This document shows, piece after piece, positions 32,581-41,765 of a DNA stretch of 42,787 nt (position 1 is the stretch's first letter; every line of letters starts with the position of its first letter). The notes under the pieces are model-generated. The model saw nothing but the letters and a program-made list of their open reading frames with translations, was not told the origin of the DNA and did not search any database. Where the stretch lies: contig CAYJPL010000017.1 of the NCBI GenBank assembly GCA_964372125.1, positions 1 through 42,787 on the forward strand, written 5' to 3'. Source of the DNA: Tannockella sp964372125. Its GTDB lineage: Bacteria > Bacillota_I > Bacilli_A > Erysipelotrichales > Coprobacillaceae. The position numbers were made by a program, and so were the translations under genes.

Positions 32581-33945
32581 GTGGCTGGTAGTAAAAAATT
32601 TTTAGATGCATTAAACCTTTTAATAGAAGAAAAAGGAATTGATAAAGACACATTTTTAGATATGTTAAAAGAAGCAATTGAAAAAGCATATAAGAAAAAC
32701 TATTTGCATCCTGATGCAAATGTACGTGCAGAAATCAATGAAAAAAATGGTAGAATTCGTTTATTTGAAATTCGTACAGTTGTTGATGATTTAGATGATG
32801 AAGATATGGAAGTATCTTTAGAAGAAGCATTAGAAATCAATTCAAACCATAAAATTGGTGATGTAATTGAAACAGAAGTTGATGTAGATTTAATTGGACG
32901 TCTTGCAGCAATTCAAACAAAACAATTATTTAAACAAAAAATTCGTGAAATGGAAAAAGAAGCATTGTACAACGAATTTGCAGACAAAAAAGATGATATC
33001 GTAACTGGTATTGTTGAACGTGTTGAAGAAAAATTTGTGATTGTTAATATTGGAAGAACTGGAGCCTTTTTAGCTGCAAATCAACAAATACCTGGTGAAA
33101 AGCTAATTGAAGGAACTCACTTGAAAGTATACGTTGCTGATGTTGATCGCGGAACTAAAGGAACACAAATTATCGTAAGTAGAACGGAACCTAGCTTTGT
33201 ACGTCGTTTATTTGAATTAGAAGTTCCTGAAGTATTTGATGGTACAGTAGAAATAAAATCTGTTTCTCGTGAAGCAGGACAAAGAAGTAAAATTGCAGTT
33301 TACTCTGCAAATGAAAATGTTGACCCAATTGGATCTTGTGTTGGACCAAAAGGAAGTCGTGTTAAAAATGTAGTGGATGAATTACAAGGAGAAATGATCG
33401 ACATTATTGAATGGTCAAGTGATCCAGTTGTATTTATTTCACATGCATTAAGTCCATCAGATGTATTATCAGTAACGATTGATGAATCAAATCGTAGTGC
33501 ACTTGCAATTGTACCTGATAATCAATTATCACTTGCAATTGGTAAGCGTGGGCAAAATGCTCGTCTTGCAGTACGATTAACTGGTTGGAAAGTAGACATT
33601 AAGCCATTTAGTGAAGCAGTTGAACTTGGTTTAATTTCAAATAGTCCTTTACAAGAAGCAGTTGAAAATGATACAGAATTCACAGAAGCTTTTGCAAATG
33701 AGATGTTTGAAGAAGTAGTAGATAATGAAGAGAGCATTGAAGAACTAGTTGAAACTGATGAAACTGTTGAAACTGATGAAACTATTGAAACTGTTGAAGA
33801 AATCGTGGAGACGATAGAAGAGGAACCAACAAAAGTGGAAATTCAACCTGATGTAGATGAGGAAGAGTTTGAAGAAGAAGAATATAGTAAATACGATGAA
33901 GATATTGACTATGATGAATATGATAAATATTATGATGAAGATTAG
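32581..33945 (+). CDS. nusA: Transcription termination/antitermination factor NusA
   Basis: 454 residues from a GTG start with SD AGGAGG (32568-32573). N-terminal RNA-polymerase-binding domain, S1 domain near 135-200 (VTGIVERVEEKFVIVNIGRTGAFL), then KH modules with GSCVGPKGSRVKNVV and LAIGKRGQNARLAVRLTGW. The usual protein ends near here. This one continues about 100 residues with an acidic tail containing the repeats ETDETVETDETIETVEE and a Glu/Asp/Tyr-rich end (DYDEYDKYYDED). NusA paces RNA polymerase and aids hairpin termination. Two bases separate its stop from the rnpM SD region. Confidence 0.96.
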   Translation: MAGSKKFLDALNLLIEEKGIDKDTFLDMLKEAIEKAYKKNYLHPDANVRAEINEKNGRIRLFEIRTVVDDLDDEDMEVSLEEALEINSNHKIGDVIETEVDVDLIGRLAAIQTKQLFKQKIREMEKEALYNEFADKKDDIVTGIVERVEEKFVIVNIGRTGAFLAANQQIPGEKLIEGTHLKVYVADVDRGTKGTQIIVSRTEPSFVRRLFELEVPEVFDGTVEIKSVSREAGQRSKIAVYSANENVDPIGSCVGPKGSRVKNVVDELQGEMIDIIEWSSDPVVFISHALSPSDVLSVTIDESNRSALAIVPDNQLSLAIGKRGQNARLAVRLTGWKVDIKPFSEAVELGLISNSPLQEAVENDTEFTEAFANEMFEEVVDNEESIEELVETDETVETDETIETVEEIVETIEEEPTKVEIQPDVDEEEFEEEEYSKYDEDIDYDEYDKYYDED

Positions 33946-33956
33946 AGGTGGATGTT

Positions 33957-34217
33957 ATGAAAAAAGTACCACTTCGAAAATGTGTTGCTACTAACGAGCA
34001 ACTAACTAAACAAGAGCTAATTCGTATTGTTCGTTCAAAAGAAGGTGAAGTCTCAATTGATCCTACTGGACGAAAAAATGGTCGTGGTGCATATTTGAAA
34101 AGAAGTAAAGAAGCATTTGAACTTGCAAAGAAAAGAGGATCTTTAAAAAGATCTCTTAATGTAGATATTCCAGATGCAATCTTTGAAGAATTGGAGCAAT
34201 ATGCAAATGACAAATAA
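33957..34217 (+). CDS. rnpM: YlxR family RNA-binding protein (RnpM)
   Basis: 86 residues. The family binds RNase P RNA and modulates its activity. KCVATNEQLTKQELIRIVRS and the signature GRKNGRGAYLKRSKE are diagnostic. AGAGGTGG (33944-33951) is the SD for ATG 33957, so the in-frame GTG at 33948 within the SD is not the start. Conserved neighbour of nusA and infB. It overlaps ylxQ by about 11 bases. Confidence 0.9.
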   Translation: MKKVPLRKCVATNEQLTKQELIRIVRSKEGEVSIDPTGRKNGRGAYLKRSKEAFELAKKRGSLKRSLNVDIPDAIFEELEQYANDK

Positions 34218-34506
34218 GGTTGAACAAATGCTAGGACTTGCTACTTGTGCAAGAAAAGTTGCTACTGGTGAAACAGTACTTACAAAAATTCGTAACAACG
34301 AAGCAAGTCTTGTTATTATTGCTAATGATGCTAGTGATAATACAAAAAAGAAATTAGTCGATAAATGTACGTTTTATAACGTAGAGTATCGTTTCTTTGG
34401 TGACATAGATACGATATCTAGGGCAACAGGAAAAAATAATCGTGTTGCATTAGCCATTTTAGATCGCGGTTTCTCTAAAAAAATAAAAGAAATAATAGGA
34501 GGATAA
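34207..34506 (+). CDS. ylxQ: YlxQ, L7Ae/L30e-family RNA-binding protein
   Basis: About 99 residues. EQMLGLATCARKVATGETVLTKIRNNEASLVIIANDASDNTKKKLVDKC is the L7Ae-type core, which in related proteins binds kink-turn RNA. The start is ambiguous between ATG 34201 and 34207; GGAG at 34193-34196 is 4 or 10 bases away. Both overlap rnpM and only change two residues. The gene is always between rnpM and infB in this operon. Its cellular RNA target is not settled. Confidence 0.88.
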   Translation: MTNKVEQMLGLATCARKVATGETVLTKIRNNEASLVIIANDASDNTKKKLVDKCTFYNVEYRFFGDIDTISRATGKNNRVALAILDRGFSKKIKEIIGG

Positions 34507-34509
34507 AAT

Positions 34510-36354
34510 ATGGCAAAACAAGTAAACAAATCACACAAAAAGGGTGCGCAAAAAAAGAAGCTTCAGTCAAATGTACCAACAAAAAAAGAAGTTATAGTAA
34601 AAGATGGTATTGTCTCATATGAAGATGGTATCACTGTTGGACAATTAGCTGAAAAAGTTAATCAAACACCAGCCAATGTTATTAAAGTATTGTTTATGCT
34701 TGGAACAATGGTTACAATCAACTCTTCCTTAAATGATGAACAAGTAGAATTAATCTGTATGGAATATGGATTTGAATGTGAAAAAGAAAATAATGCTACA
34801 GAAGTTAACTTCGAAGAATTAGATATTGTAGATAGCGAAGAAGATTTATTACCTAGATCACCAGTTGTTACAATCATGGGACACGTTGATCATGGTAAAA
34901 CGACTTTACTAGATACAATTCGTAAATCAACAGTTGTTGATGGAGAATTTGGTGGAATAACTCAACATATTGGTGCTTATCAAGTAGATGTTAGTGGTAA
35001 AAAAGTAACATTCTTAGATACACCAGGACATGAGGCGTTTACAGCAATGCGTGCACGTGGAGCGCAAGTTACAGATATCGTAATCATTGTTGTTGCTGCA
35101 GATGATGGTGTAATGCCACAAACTAAAGAAGCAATTGACCATGCTAAAGCAGCTGGGGTACCAATTGTTATTGCAGTTAACAAAATAGATAAAGAAGGTG
35201 CTGACGTTGAACGTATTAAAGGTGAAATGTCAGAATATGACTTAATGCCTGAAGACTGGGGTGGAGATACAGTTTATTGTCCAATCTCTGCAAAACAAGG
35301 TTTAGGTATTGAAGAATTACTTGAATCATTAACAATTATTGCAGAATTAGAAGACTTACGTGCTAACCCAAATCGTTATGCTTATGGTAGCGTGGTTGAA
35401 GGTAAACTTGATAAAGGACGTGGACCAGTTGCAACTTTATTGGTTGAAAATGGAACGTTACGTACTGGTGATCCAATCGTTGTAGGTACTTCATTTGGAC
35501 GTGTTCGTCAAATGTTAGATGATCATGGAAAAGTAATTAAAGAAGCATTACCATCAACACCAGTTGAAATTACTGGACTTAATGATGTTCCAGTTGCTGG
35601 TGATAAATTCATGGCCTTTGAAAGTGAAAAGCAAGCACGTAGCATTGGTGAAACGCGTTTAAAAGCAAAACAAGATAAAGATCGTGGAACAAATGCTGCA
35701 ATGTCATTAGATGATTTATTTTCTTCTATGCAAAATGGACAAATAATTGACTTAAATGTTATCGTTAAAGCAGATGTACAAGGTACAGCTGAAGCGGTAA
35801 AAGCATCACTACAAAAAATCGACGTTGAAGGTGTACGTGTAAACGTTATTCGATCAACTGTTGGTGGGATTTCTGAATCTGACGTCTTACTTGCAAGTGC
35901 ATCTCAAGCAATTATTTATGGTTTTAATGTTCGTCCTGATGCAAAAGTGCGTGCAAAAGCTGATCAAGAAGCAGTAGAAATTCGTCTTCATAACATTATT
36001 TATAAAATGATTGAAGAAATTGAAAGTGCGATGAAAGGAATGTTAGCTCCAGAAATCGTTGAACGTGTAACAGGTCAAGCAGAAATTCGTCAAGTTATTA
36101 AAGTTTCTAAAGTTGGTAATGTTGCTGGATGTTATGTAACAGATGGATTTATCCGTAGAAACTGTGGTATCCGTTTAATTCGTGATGGAATTGTTGTTTT
36201 TGAAGGAAACTTAGCTTCATTAAAACGTTTCCAAGATGATGCAAAAGAAGTTGCAAGTGGATACGAATGTGGATTGAGCATCGTTAATTATAATGATATT
36301 AAAGAAGGTGATATTGTCGAAGGATATATCATGGAAGAAGTAGAAAGTAAATAG
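34510..36354 (+). CDS. infB: Translation initiation factor IF-2
   Basis: 614 residues; GTPase that brings fMet-tRNA to the 30S subunit. After a short lysine-rich segment (KSHKKGAQKKK) comes the IF2N motif region, then the G domain with GHVDHGKT at about 124-131, DTPGHEAF and NKID, and the C-terminal tRNA-binding domains. The N-terminal extension is reduced relative to the 716-residue Bacillus protein, as in Mollicutes and relatives. SD AGGAGG at 34497-34502. Confidence 0.96.
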   Translation: MAKQVNKSHKKGAQKKKLQSNVPTKKEVIVKDGIVSYEDGITVGQLAEKVNQTPANVIKVLFMLGTMVTINSSLNDEQVELICMEYGFECEKENNATEVNFEELDIVDSEEDLLPRSPVVTIMGHVDHGKTTLLDTIRKSTVVDGEFGGITQHIGAYQVDVSGKKVTFLDTPGHEAFTAMRARGAQVTDIVIIVVAADDGVMPQTKEAIDHAKAAGVPIVIAVNKIDKEGADVERIKGEMSEYDLMPEDWGGDTVYCPISAKQGLGIEELLESLTIIAELEDLRANPNRYAYGSVVEGKLDKGRGPVATLLVENGTLRTGDPIVVGTSFGRVRQMLDDHGKVIKEALPSTPVEITGLNDVPVAGDKFMAFESEKQARSIGETRLKAKQDKDRGTNAAMSLDDLFSSMQNGQIIDLNVIVKADVQGTAEAVKASLQKIDVEGVRVNVIRSTVGGISESDVLLASASQAIIYGFNVRPDAKVRAKADQEAVEIRLHNIIYKMIEEIESAMKGMLAPEIVERVTGQAEIRQVIKVSKVGNVAGCYVTDGFIRRNCGIRLIRDGIVVFEGNLASLKRFQDDAKEVASGYECGLSIVNYNDIKEGDIVEGYIMEEVESK

Positions 36355-36366
36355 GGGTAAAAACTT

Positions 36367-36705
36367 ATGGTACTAAAAAAAGATAAAATGAACGGTATTA
36401 TTCAAAGAGAGATATCGTCAATTCTACAAACTGAAGTTACAAATAAAGCGATTGGTTTTTGTACGATTACTGCAGTAGATGTAACTACAGACTTATCACT
36501 TGCTAAAGTATACGTTACTTTTTTAGGAAGTGGAAATAATGAAGAGCGACTTGAAGCGTTAATTCGTTCTAAAGGATTCATTCGTTCACTGCTTTCAAAA
36601 CGTTTATCAATTCGCCGTGTACCTGAACTTGCGTTCATGCTAGATACATCGTTAGAATATGGTAATAAAATTGAAAATATTATTAAAGATTTAAACGAAA
36701 AATAA
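36367..36705 (+). CDS. rbfA: Ribosome-binding factor A
   Basis: 112 residues; KH-fold protein needed for processing of the 16S rRNA 5' end and cold growth. MNGIIQREISSILQTEV, then CTITAVDVTTDLSLAKVYVTFLG and RSLLSKRLSIRRVPELAFMLDTSLEYG are the family blocks. SD is the weak GGGG at 36354-36357. The operon ends here; truB and ribF, which follow in Bacillus, are not present. Confidence 0.93.
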   Translation: MVLKKDKMNGIIQREISSILQTEVTNKAIGFCTITAVDVTTDLSLAKVYVTFLGSGNNEERLEALIRSKGFIRSLLSKRLSIRRVPELAFMLDTSLEYGNKIENIIKDLNEK

Positions 36706-36757
36706 AAGAGTAAAATGTATCATGTTACCTTAAAGGTATACAATTAAAAATAATTAG

Positions 36758-36795
36758 ACTAGAAATGAAATTGAATCGTTTCTAGTTTTTTATTT
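36758..36795 (+). terminator. Intrinsic terminator of the rimP-rbfA operon
   Basis: ACTAGAAA pairs with TTTCTAGT (36758-36765 and 36779-36786), followed by TTTTT. A second small hairpin, TACCTT/AAAGGTA at 36726-36738, stands before it. Confidence 0.75.
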
Positions 36796-36823
36796 TTATT
36801 AAACAATTGATTTGTGATATACT
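36795..36823 (+). promoter_or_regulatory. nagA promoter
   Basis: TTTATT, 17-base spacer, TATACT (36818-36823), 20 bases before the nagA ATG with SD GGAGG. The -35 is poor. I see no palindromic operator. Confidence 0.45.
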
Positions 36824-36842
36824 AAACTAAGGAGGAATAAAT

Positions 36843-37982
36843 ATGAATATTTGTATAACAAACGGGAAATTGATATTGCAAAATAGTATTATTGAAAAAA
36901 ATCTATACATAAAAGATGGTATAATTACCGAAATTTCTAATCGTAAGCCAACAACACATAAAGTGATTGATGCTGGTGGAAAATTTGTGTCACCAGGTTT
37001 TATTGATCATCATACACATGGACGTGGCGGAAGTGACACAATGTATCCAACATTTGATGACTTAGAAACGATCAGTACTTATGCGATGAAAGCAGGGGCA
37101 ACGAGTATTTTACCAACAACAGTAACTAGTTCGATAGAAGATACAAGAAAATCAGTCGAGAATTTCGCTAAATATAAGTCTTCTGTTACTGGAGCAAAAA
37201 TGCTTGGAATGCATTTAGAAGGACCATTCTTTAACGCGAAATATAAAGGTGCTCAACCTGAAGAGTATATGTTAGAGCCAACAAAAGAAGCATTTTATGA
37301 TATAGTTGGTGAGCATATTTCAAGTATCGCAAAAATTTCAATGGCACCAGAACTTCCGGGGGCTATAGAATTAGGTGAATATTTACATAGTAAAGGAATC
37401 ATTGTAAGTATTGGACATAGTGATGCAACGTATGAGCAAGCATTTGATGCTTCGAACGCTGGGTATACTAGTGTTACACATGTGTATAATGCAATGACGC
37501 CTTTAACGCACCGTGCACCTGGAATTGTAGGAGCAGCTATGGTTCTTGATAACCTTTATGCAGAGCTTATCTTAGATGGAATCCATGTAGGATATCCAGC
37601 TGCAAAAGCAATGGTTAAGGCAAAGGGAGTAGACAAGGTTACACTTATTACAGATTCGCTTGAAGCATCTGGACTTCCTGATGGTAAATATAAATTAGGT
37701 AGTCATGATATATATGTAAAAGATAATGCCGCAAGACTTGCAGACGGGACACTTGCAGGTAGTGTATCAGGAATGAATAAAATTGTTTACAATGCATATA
37801 AACATTTAGAATTACCAATATATGATGCAGTAAAAATGGCTACGATTGTACCTGCAACTGCATTAAATCGATATGATATTGGTGAACTTGCTATCAATAA
37901 AGTTGCTGACATAATCATATTTGATGAAAATATTGATGTTAGTACAGTAATAATAGATGGAGAAATTAAATTAGGAGAATAG
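36843..37982 (+). CDS. nagA: N-acetylglucosamine-6-phosphate deacetylase
   Basis: 379 residues; converts GlcNAc-6-P to GlcN-6-P and acetate in amino-sugar use and cell-wall recycling. Amidohydrolase barrel: metal motif GFIDHHTHGRGG (His57, His59), HLEGPFFN, GHSDATYEQA, VTHVYNAMTPLTHR, LILDGIHV, and the catalytic Asp in ITDSLEASGLPDG. The family's usual length. No nagB adjoins; the following gene is a sugar-epimerase relative one base downstream. Confidence 0.94.
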   Translation: MNICITNGKLILQNSIIEKNLYIKDGIITEISNRKPTTHKVIDAGGKFVSPGFIDHHTHGRGGSDTMYPTFDDLETISTYAMKAGATSILPTTVTSSIEDTRKSVENFAKYKSSVTGAKMLGMHLEGPFFNAKYKGAQPEEYMLEPTKEAFYDIVGEHISSIAKISMAPELPGAIELGEYLHSKGIIVSIGHSDATYEQAFDASNAGYTSVTHVYNAMTPLTHRAPGIVGAAMVLDNLYAELILDGIHVGYPAAKAMVKAKGVDKVTLITDSLEASGLPDGKYKLGSHDIYVKDNAARLADGTLAGSVSGMNKIVYNAYKHLELPIYDAVKMATIVPATALNRYDIGELAINKVADIIIFDENIDVSTVIIDGEIKLGE

Positions 37983-37983
37983 T

Positions 37984-38862
37984 ATGAATATTTTAGAAAA
38001 TGATTTTTTAAAAGTAGAATTGCATCCAAAAGGTGCTGAAATTATTAGCATAGTTGGAAAACAAGATGAAATAAATTATATGTGGAAAAGAGATCCAAGA
38101 CAATGGTCAAGTAGTGCGCCAATTTTGTTTCCTATTATTGGAAAAGTACGCAATGATACACTATTAATTGAAGGAAAAAAATACAACCTTACTGGTCATG
38201 GGTTTTCAAGACATCATGAATATGATGTTGTTGAGTCATCTTCGACACATGTACTATACGAACTCAAACAAAATGATGAAATATTAAAAATATATCCTTA
38301 TCACTTTGTTTTACAAGTACACTATACTTTAGAACAAAATGTGTTATCATGTACATGTATTGTAAAAAATATTGATTCTAAAGAAATTGCTTTCCAAGTA
38401 GGTGGACATCCTGCTTTTGCGTGTCCTTTTTATGATAATGAATCTAGTAATGACTATTATATTGAGTTTAATAAACCTGAGACGGTTAAGCAAAAAGTAC
38501 TTGATGTTAATACTTCTACAATGACTAAAGAGGAAAAATTATTCTTTGAAAATGAAAGAAGATTTTTTGTGAGACAAGAATTATTTAATAAAGATGCAAT
38601 TGTACTTGAAGATTTCAAATCGGATATTGTATCCTTAAAATCATTAAATCATTCCAAATCAATTGATTTCCACATGGAAGGATTCACACATTTAGGAATT
38701 TGGGCAGCAAAACACGTAGGTGATTTACTTGCAATAGAACCATGGGTAGGACATACTGATTATGTTGATTTTGAAGGTGATATTAAAGAAAAAGTAGGGG
38801 TCAAGTTATTAGAACAAAATGGTATGTTTGAGTGTACATTTAAAGTACAAATCAACCAATAA
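37984..38862 (+). CDS. Aldose 1-epimerase family protein (LacX-like)
   Basis: 292 residues of the galactose-mutarotase-like beta-sandwich. The conserved His in VGGHPAFACPF and the Glu of LAIEPWVGHTDY would act as acid/base pair. Arg in GHGFSRHHEY lines the pocket. The opening ENDFLKVELHPKGAEIISI and the position after nagA suggest a role with sugar phosphates or hexosamines; specificity cannot be read. One base after nagA, so one transcript. Confidence 0.85.
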   Translation: MNILENDFLKVELHPKGAEIISIVGKQDEINYMWKRDPRQWSSSAPILFPIIGKVRNDTLLIEGKKYNLTGHGFSRHHEYDVVESSSTHVLYELKQNDEILKIYPYHFVLQVHYTLEQNVLSCTCIVKNIDSKEIAFQVGGHPAFACPFYDNESSNDYYIEFNKPETVKQKVLDVNTSTMTKEEKLFFENERRFFVRQELFNKDAIVLEDFKSDIVSLKSLNHSKSIDFHMEGFTHLGIWAAKHVGDLLAIEPWVGHTDYVDFEGDIKEKVGVKLLEQNGMFECTFKVQINQ

Positions 38863-38894
38863 CAATATTATTATATTTATAAATAACTTTTCGT

Positions 38895-38924
38895 CAAAAT
38901 AGGAACATAGTTCCTATTTTTTTT
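38895..38924 (+). terminator. Intrinsic terminator after the epimerase gene
   Basis: AAAATAGGAAC and GTTCCTATTTT around ATA, followed by a T run to 38924. Confidence 0.85.
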
Positions 38925-38933
38925 CTATTATGA

Positions 38934-38939
38934 TATAAT
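38934..38939 (+). promoter_or_regulatory. Candidate -10 for lipoprotein-rsuA unit
   Basis: TATAAT follows the terminator and precedes the lipoprotein ATG (38958) by 18 bases. The -35 region falls in the terminator stem and is weak. Confidence 0.4.
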
Positions 38940-38957
38940 ATTATCAAGGGTGATACT

Positions 38958-39449
38958 ATGAAAAAAATAGCATATATGTTAGTTTTATTATTACTTCTTA
39001 CGGGGTGTGGTAATAAGCAAGAGACAACAATGGATAAGGCATATAATGAATATCAACAATATGTACAAAATGTTGATTCGCATCAAGAATTTGTATCAGA
39101 AGTTGATGATTTTCAAGTGCGCGTAATTGTAAATACGACGACAGATAATCGTTATCGTTATGATGTTATAATTGATGAGCCACAAATTGCTCTTTATAAT
39201 ATTAAAGCTGTTGTTTTGATTGATGATAATCAAAATACAAGTTATCCCTCAATAGGTATTTTAGAAGAAGAAAAATTTTCATTAGTTCCTGGTCTAGTTG
39301 ATACACAAAATAATATTTATAAAGGTATAAATCTTTCAGGTGTATGTAATGAAAAGGCAACAAGTATTAAAATGTATATCACATATACGTACAGTGATGA
39401 TGATAAAGTAGTAGAAAGGTACATAGATTTATATGATGAGATTAGATAA
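38958..39449 (+). CDS. Small lipoprotein of unknown function
   Basis: 163 residues with signal peptide MKKIAYMLVLLLLLTGC; lipobox LTGC puts the acyl Cys at 17. The mature part is short and acidic, with an Ig-like pattern of beta strands (FQVRVIVNTTTDNRYRYDV, IALYNIKAVVLIDDN). Anchored outside the membrane. Not recognised as a named family. SD GGGTGAT region is weak. It overlaps the pseudouridine synthase gene by 14 to 17 bases. Confidence 0.7.
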   Translation: MKKIAYMLVLLLLLTGCGNKQETTMDKAYNEYQQYVQNVDSHQEFVSEVDDFQVRVIVNTTTDNRYRYDVIIDEPQIALYNIKAVVLIDDNQNTSYPSIGILEEEKFSLVPGLVDTQNNIYKGINLSGVCNEKATSIKMYITYTYSDDDKVVERYIDLYDEIR

Positions 39450-40149
39450 AATATTAAGCCATTGCGGAATTGGTACGCGTAAAGAGGTTAAACAGTTTAT
39501 TCGCAAAGGATTTGTAGAAGTAAATGGTATAACTATAAAAAAAGATGATTTTAAAGTAGATGAAATAAATGATGAAATAACCTTTGATGGTCAAAAAGTA
39601 GAATATCGTCAATATATATATTTGATGTTAAATAAACCAGCAGGGTATATAAGTGCAACAAAAGATAACTTTCATCCAACGGTATTAGAATTGATTGGAG
39701 GCTATGAAAATTATGAACTATTTCCTGTTGGGCGATTAGATATTGATACAGAAGGTTTTTTAATATTGTCAAATGATGGAGATTTTGCACATAAGTTACT
39801 AGCACCAAGTCGTAATCATGAAAAAGTGTATATCGCCCATATTAATGCAGCAATAACAGCGCAAGATATTGATGCATTTAACGCAGGAATAACGATAGAT
39901 ACCGGATATATGTGTAAAAGTGCTAAATTAAGGGTGTTAAAAACAGAAAATGATTATACTGAGGTAGAAGTGATAATTAGTGAAGGAAAATTCCATCAAG
40001 TAAAAAAGATGTTTGAAGCAAGAGGCAAATCAGTTGTGTATTTAAAGCGTATAAAGATACGTAACTTACAATTGGATGAGCAGTTAGAATTAGGTGAATA
40101 TCGAGAATTAACAGATGTAGAAATAGTCGACTTAATGAATAATTTATGA
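39436..40149 (+). CDS. rRNA pseudouridine synthase, RsuA/RluB family
   Basis: 237 residues. N-terminal S4 RNA-binding domain (MRLDKILSHCGIGTRKEVKQFIRKG), then the catalytic domain with LNKPAGYISAT and GRLDIDTEGFLILSNDGDF, whose Asp (near residue 98) is the nucleophile, and EGKFHQVKKMF. It modifies uridine in rRNA; 16S (RsuA) or 23S (RluB) specificity is uncertain. The start ATG 39436 (second of two adjacent ATGs) gives the family's usual MRLDK opening. No own SD is visible; coupling to the lipoprotein is likely. Confidence 0.9.
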   Translation: MRLDKILSHCGIGTRKEVKQFIRKGFVEVNGITIKKDDFKVDEINDEITFDGQKVEYRQYIYLMLNKPAGYISATKDNFHPTVLELIGGYENYELFPVGRLDIDTEGFLILSNDGDFAHKLLAPSRNHEKVYIAHINAAITAQDIDAFNAGITIDTGYMCKSAKLRVLKTENDYTEVEVIISEGKFHQVKKMFEARGKSVVYLKRIKIRNLQLDEQLELGEYRELTDVEIVDLMNNL

Positions 40150-40180
40150 TAATATTTATAGTTGATAAAGGAGAAATTAA

Positions 40181-40828
40181 ATGAGACTTAGAAACAACCC
40201 AAAAGCAGTTGATATTTTACAAGAAAATAGTGATTTTGTTGTAAATAATTCAAAAGAATACAAAGGAAAATGGAATACATTATTTGGTAATGATAATCCT
40301 ATATATATAGAAGTTGGAATGGGAAAAGGTGATTTTATATATGGTCACGCTAAAAGAAACCCTAATTGTAACTATATTGGTATTGAAAAATATCCAAGTG
40401 TCCAAGCAATAGCATGTAAAAAAATTATTGAAAATGGTATATTGGACAACTTGAAGCTAATATCTATTGATGCAATTGAATTGGTAGAAGTATTTGAAAA
40501 AGGTGAGGTAAAGGTTTTATACCTTAATTTCTCTGATCCTTGGCCTAAATCAAGACATGCAAAAAGAAGATTAACATCTAGTACTTTTTTACCTGTATAT
40601 CAAAATATATTACATGATGATGGTCATATAGAGTTTAAAACAGATAATCGTTTATTATTTGAATATTCACTTGTTTCATTGCAACAATATGGAATTCAAT
40701 TTGATAAGGTGTATTTGGATTTGCATAACAGCGATGCGGTTGAAGATAATATCATGACTGAGTATGAAACAAAGTTTTGTAGCAAAGGCCCAATTTATAA
40801 ATTCGAAGGGAGATATAAAAATGGATAA
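40181..40828 (+). CDS. trmB: tRNA (guanine-N7)-methyltransferase
   Basis: 215 residues; methylates G46 of tRNA. SAM site YIEVGMGKGDFIYGHA; IGIEKYPSVQ; LNFSDPWPKSRHAKRRL is the diagnostic TrmB block; FKTDNRLLFEYSL follows. SD AAGGAGAA at 40168-40175. The thioredoxin-like gene begins before its stop (eight-base overlap). Confidence 0.95.
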   Translation: MRLRNNPKAVDILQENSDFVVNNSKEYKGKWNTLFGNDNPIYIEVGMGKGDFIYGHAKRNPNCNYIGIEKYPSVQAIACKKIIENGILDNLKLISIDAIELVEVFEKGEVKVLYLNFSDPWPKSRHAKRRLTSSTFLPVYQNILHDDGHIEFKTDNRLLFEYSLVSLQQYGIQFDKVYLDLHNSDAVEDNIMTEYETKFCSKGPIYKFEGRYKNG

Positions 40829-41141
40829 ATTAATCGATATTACATCATTAGAGCAGTTCGAAAAAGCAACAATGGATAAGTCTGTGTTTTTATTTACTGC
40901 AGATTGGTGTCCGGATTGTGTGTTTATTAAACCGTTTATTGGTAGTATTGTAGAACAAAATCCAAACTTTAAATTTTATGTGGTAAATAGAGATCACTTT
41001 ATTGATTTGTGTTTGGATTTGGAGATACTTGGAATTCCGTCATTTATATCGTTTGATAAAGGTGTGGAAACAGGTAGATTTGTAAGTAAACTTAGAAAAA
41101 CTAAGGAAGAAATTCAAAAATTTATAGATTCAATTGAATAG
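40821..41141 (+). CDS. ytpP: Thioredoxin-like protein (YtpP-type)
   Basis: 106 residues of thioredoxin fold. The active site is WCPDC (Cys30, Cys33), not WCGPC, and the cis-proline block reads ILGIPSFISF. It may reduce disulfides or bacillithiol/CoA-type mixed disulfides; the substrate is unknown. SD GGGAGAT at 40808-40814 marks ATG 40821, and the longer in-frame start at 40764 inside trmB is rejected. Bacillus has the same trmB-ytpP-ytpR neighbourhood. Confidence 0.88.
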   Translation: MDKLIDITSLEQFEKATMDKSVFLFTADWCPDCVFIKPFIGSIVEQNPNFKFYVVNRDHFIDLCLDLEILGIPSFISFDKGVETGRFVSKLRKTKEEIQKFIDSIE

Positions 41142-41150
41142 GAGAGAGTT

Positions 41151-41765
41151 ATGTTATTTCATGCATTTTATAATAGAGCAGGTTCTGGAGATGTCGTTCT
41201 TGCCAGAGTGAAAAAAGGTACAACTAATAATTATAAAAAAGATGGTGATTTGGTGATATTATTTAATGCATCAAATGAAATCATAGGGTATAATATATTA
41301 CAAGCATCAAACCATTTTACAAATTTAAGTGATGGTATGCTTGTAATTACTGATGAATTCATGAAAAATTTCAATAAAATATTAGAAAGTAAGTCATTGG
41401 AAAACATCGATTATGTAAATCAAGATACATTTATGGTTGGTAAAGTAGTTGAAATAGAAGAGCACCCAGATAGCGATCATATGCACATATGTAAGGTGGA
41501 TGTTGGTACTTCAACACTACAAATTGTATGTGGTGCAAGTAATGTTTCAAATAACAAGCTTGTTGTAGTTGCAACGATAGGAACAATAATGCCTTCTGGT
41601 TTAGTTATCGAACCATCAAAACTACGAGGTGTTGCATCAGATGGAATGTTATGTTCTTCTAGAGAATTAAATTTACCAATTGTACATGCACCAGGTATAC
41701 TAATTCTAGATGAAAAAAAATATAAAATTGGAGAGGCATTTAACATAGGAGGGGAATATGTTTAA
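41151..41765 (+). CDS. ytpR: YtpR-type tRNA-binding domain protein
   Basis: 204 residues. An N-terminal DUF4479-like domain (MLFHAFYNRAGSGDVVLARV) is followed by an OB-fold tRNA-binding domain similar to the N-terminus of PheT. It reads VGKVVEIEEHPDSDHMHICKVDVG, IVCGASNV, and KLRGVASDGMLCSSREL. It is not a synthetase; the role is unknown, possibly tRNA or structured-RNA binding. SD GGAGAG at 41141-41146. It overlaps the next gene by eight bases. Confidence 0.9.
   Translation: MLFHAFYNRAGSGDVVLARVKKGTTNNYKKDGDLVILFNASNEIIGYNILQASNHFTNLSDGMLVITDEFMKNFNKILESKSLENIDYVNQDTFMVGKVVEIEEHPDSDHMHICKVDVGTSTLQIVCGASNVSNNKLVVVATIGTIMPSGLVIEPSKLRGVASDGMLCSSRELNLPIVHAPGILILDEKKYKIGEAFNIGGEYV

Noticed and set aside
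33730..33800. Tandem GAAACTGATGAAACTGTT-like DNA repeats
   Set aside because: They are codons of the acidic NusA tail in frame; treated as part of that gene rather than a separate repeat.
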